Source: Bacteriovorax sp. (GTDB lineage: Bacteria; Bdellovibrionota; Bacteriovoracia; Bacteriovoracales; Bacteriovoracaceae). From it: 6,430 bases of DNA. The translations under genes were made by a program, and so were the position numbers. Below are positions 5,929 to 6,430 of the stretch, one piece after another. Numbering within the stretch: the first letter of the stretch is position 1; each line of letters starts with the position of its first letter. The stretch is taken from contig JAURXW010000466.1 in NCBI GenBank assembly GCA_030654205.1, forward strand, positions 1 to 6,430, read 5' to 3'. The notes under the pieces are model-generated. The model saw only the letters and a program-made list of their open reading frames with translations. It was not told the origin of the DNA and did not search any database.

Positions 5929-6430
5929 ATGACTCGATTAAAGTCTAAAACAAATTTAAATCACAAAAAGACTTTCACATCTTATGTTGAGATTAAAAAT
6001 ATCATAAGCCAAATTCTTTTTGGAGAAGATTTAAGTAATATTCTTGATGTCATTTTACTTCACCTAGAGGATAAGCTTCCAAAGGCGCGTGCATCCATTT
6101 TACTTTTTGATAAAAAAAATAATTGTTTACGAAATATTGCTGCTCCTAGTTTACCTGAGAGTTTTTGCCAATTAATTGATGGAATTAAAATTGGGCCAAA
6201 AGTAGGCAGTTGTGGGACGGCAGCCTATTTTAAGAGTACGACTGTGGTTCGAGACACTTTTAGCGATCCACTTTGGGCAACTTATCTTGAAGCCGCAAAA
6301 ACTTTTAACCTCAGGTCATGTTGGTCTGTTCCAATTCTTAACATGAAAGGCGAGTTACTGGGAACGTTAGCATTATACTATGGGACCCCTCACAAGCCGA
6401 CTCAGGCCGAATCAATTTTAGTAAAAGAAT
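5929..6430 (+). CDS. GAF-domain signalling protein, N-terminal part (cut by right window edge)
   Basis: An open frame of 167 codons begins at ATG 5929, with GGGAG (5919-5923) five bases upstream, and continues to the window end without a stop. After a basic, polar N-terminus (residues 1-20), residues from about 24 to beyond 155 form a GAF domain, a sensory fold that binds small ligands or mediates dimerisation. Recognisable signatures are ARASILLFD (53-61), IGPKVGSCGTAAYF (88-101), VVRDTFSDPLW (106-116), NLRSCWSVPI (127-136) and GELLGTLALYYGTPHKPT (141-158). This subclass, with 'GSCGTAA' and 'CWS-PI' (C95, C131), commonly sits at the front of sensor histidine kinases, GGDEF/EAL proteins or PAS-GAF sensors. 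No signal peptide or membrane helix is visible, so a cytoplasmic location is likely. The output domain lies outside the window and cannot be named. The gene is divergent from the ABC exporter, with 112 bases between their start codons. Confidence 0.88.
   Translation, partial: MTRLKSKTNLNHKKTFTSYVEIKNIISQILFGEDLSNILDVILLHLEDKLPKARASILLFDKKNNCLRNIAAPSLPESFCQLIDGIKIGPKVGSCGTAAYFKSTTVVRDTFSDPLWATYLEAAKTFNLRSCWSVPILNMKGELLGTLALYYGTPHKPTQAESILVKE

Noticed and set aside
1..6430. tRNA or rRNA genes, CRISPR arrays, insertion sequences, attachment sites
   Set aside because: No cloverleaf-like, repeat-spacer, transposase or terminal-repeat pattern was seen by eye on either strand.

Overview
The window is low-GC, Gram-negative-type DNA with tightly packed genes. 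It holds three complete genes on the + strand, one complete gene on the - strand, and a gene cut by each window edge. TesA with a signal peptide, a YbbA/YbbP transporter and an ABC exporter imply a cell envelope with a periplasm. The AT-rich codon use and packing would suit a low-GC proteobacterium or a Bdellovibrionota/Bacteriovoracales-like organism. That placement is only a guess; no gene here fixes the taxon.

Layout. (1) At 1-169 (-) is the start of a DUF1003-like membrane protein that runs off the left edge. (2) At 170-297 is a short divergent intergenic region with a plausible sigma70 promoter for the - strand gene. (3) At 298-4096 (+) is a translationally coupled operon: tesA (secreted SGNH/GDSL esterase), ybbA (ABC ATPase) and ybbP (ten-helix FtsX/MacB-type permease). 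tesA and ybbA overlap by 4 bases, ybbA and ybbP by 13. (4) At 4089-5816 (-) is a full-length half-size ABC exporter of the MsbA/ABCB type, convergent with ybbP. Their ends overlap by 8 bases, and a long imperfect hairpin covers both stop codons. (5) At 5817-5928 is a second divergent intergenic region, very AT-rich, with a perfect 14-bp palindrome. (6) At 5929-6430 (+) is the N-terminal GAF domain of a probable signalling protein that runs off the right edge.

Working together: in E. coli tesA is transcribed divergently from ybbA-ybbP. Here all three lie on one strand with overlapping reading frames, which favours a single functional unit. In the inferred model, YbbA hydrolyses ATP in the cytoplasm, YbbP transmits the movement across the inner membrane, and TesA hydrolyses lipid or ester substrates in the periplasm. 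The convergent exporter may also handle lipids or hydrophobic compounds, but its substrate cannot be read from the sequence. I found no RNA gene, mobile element, CRISPR array or frameshifted gene. No gene-free stretch exceeds 300 bases.
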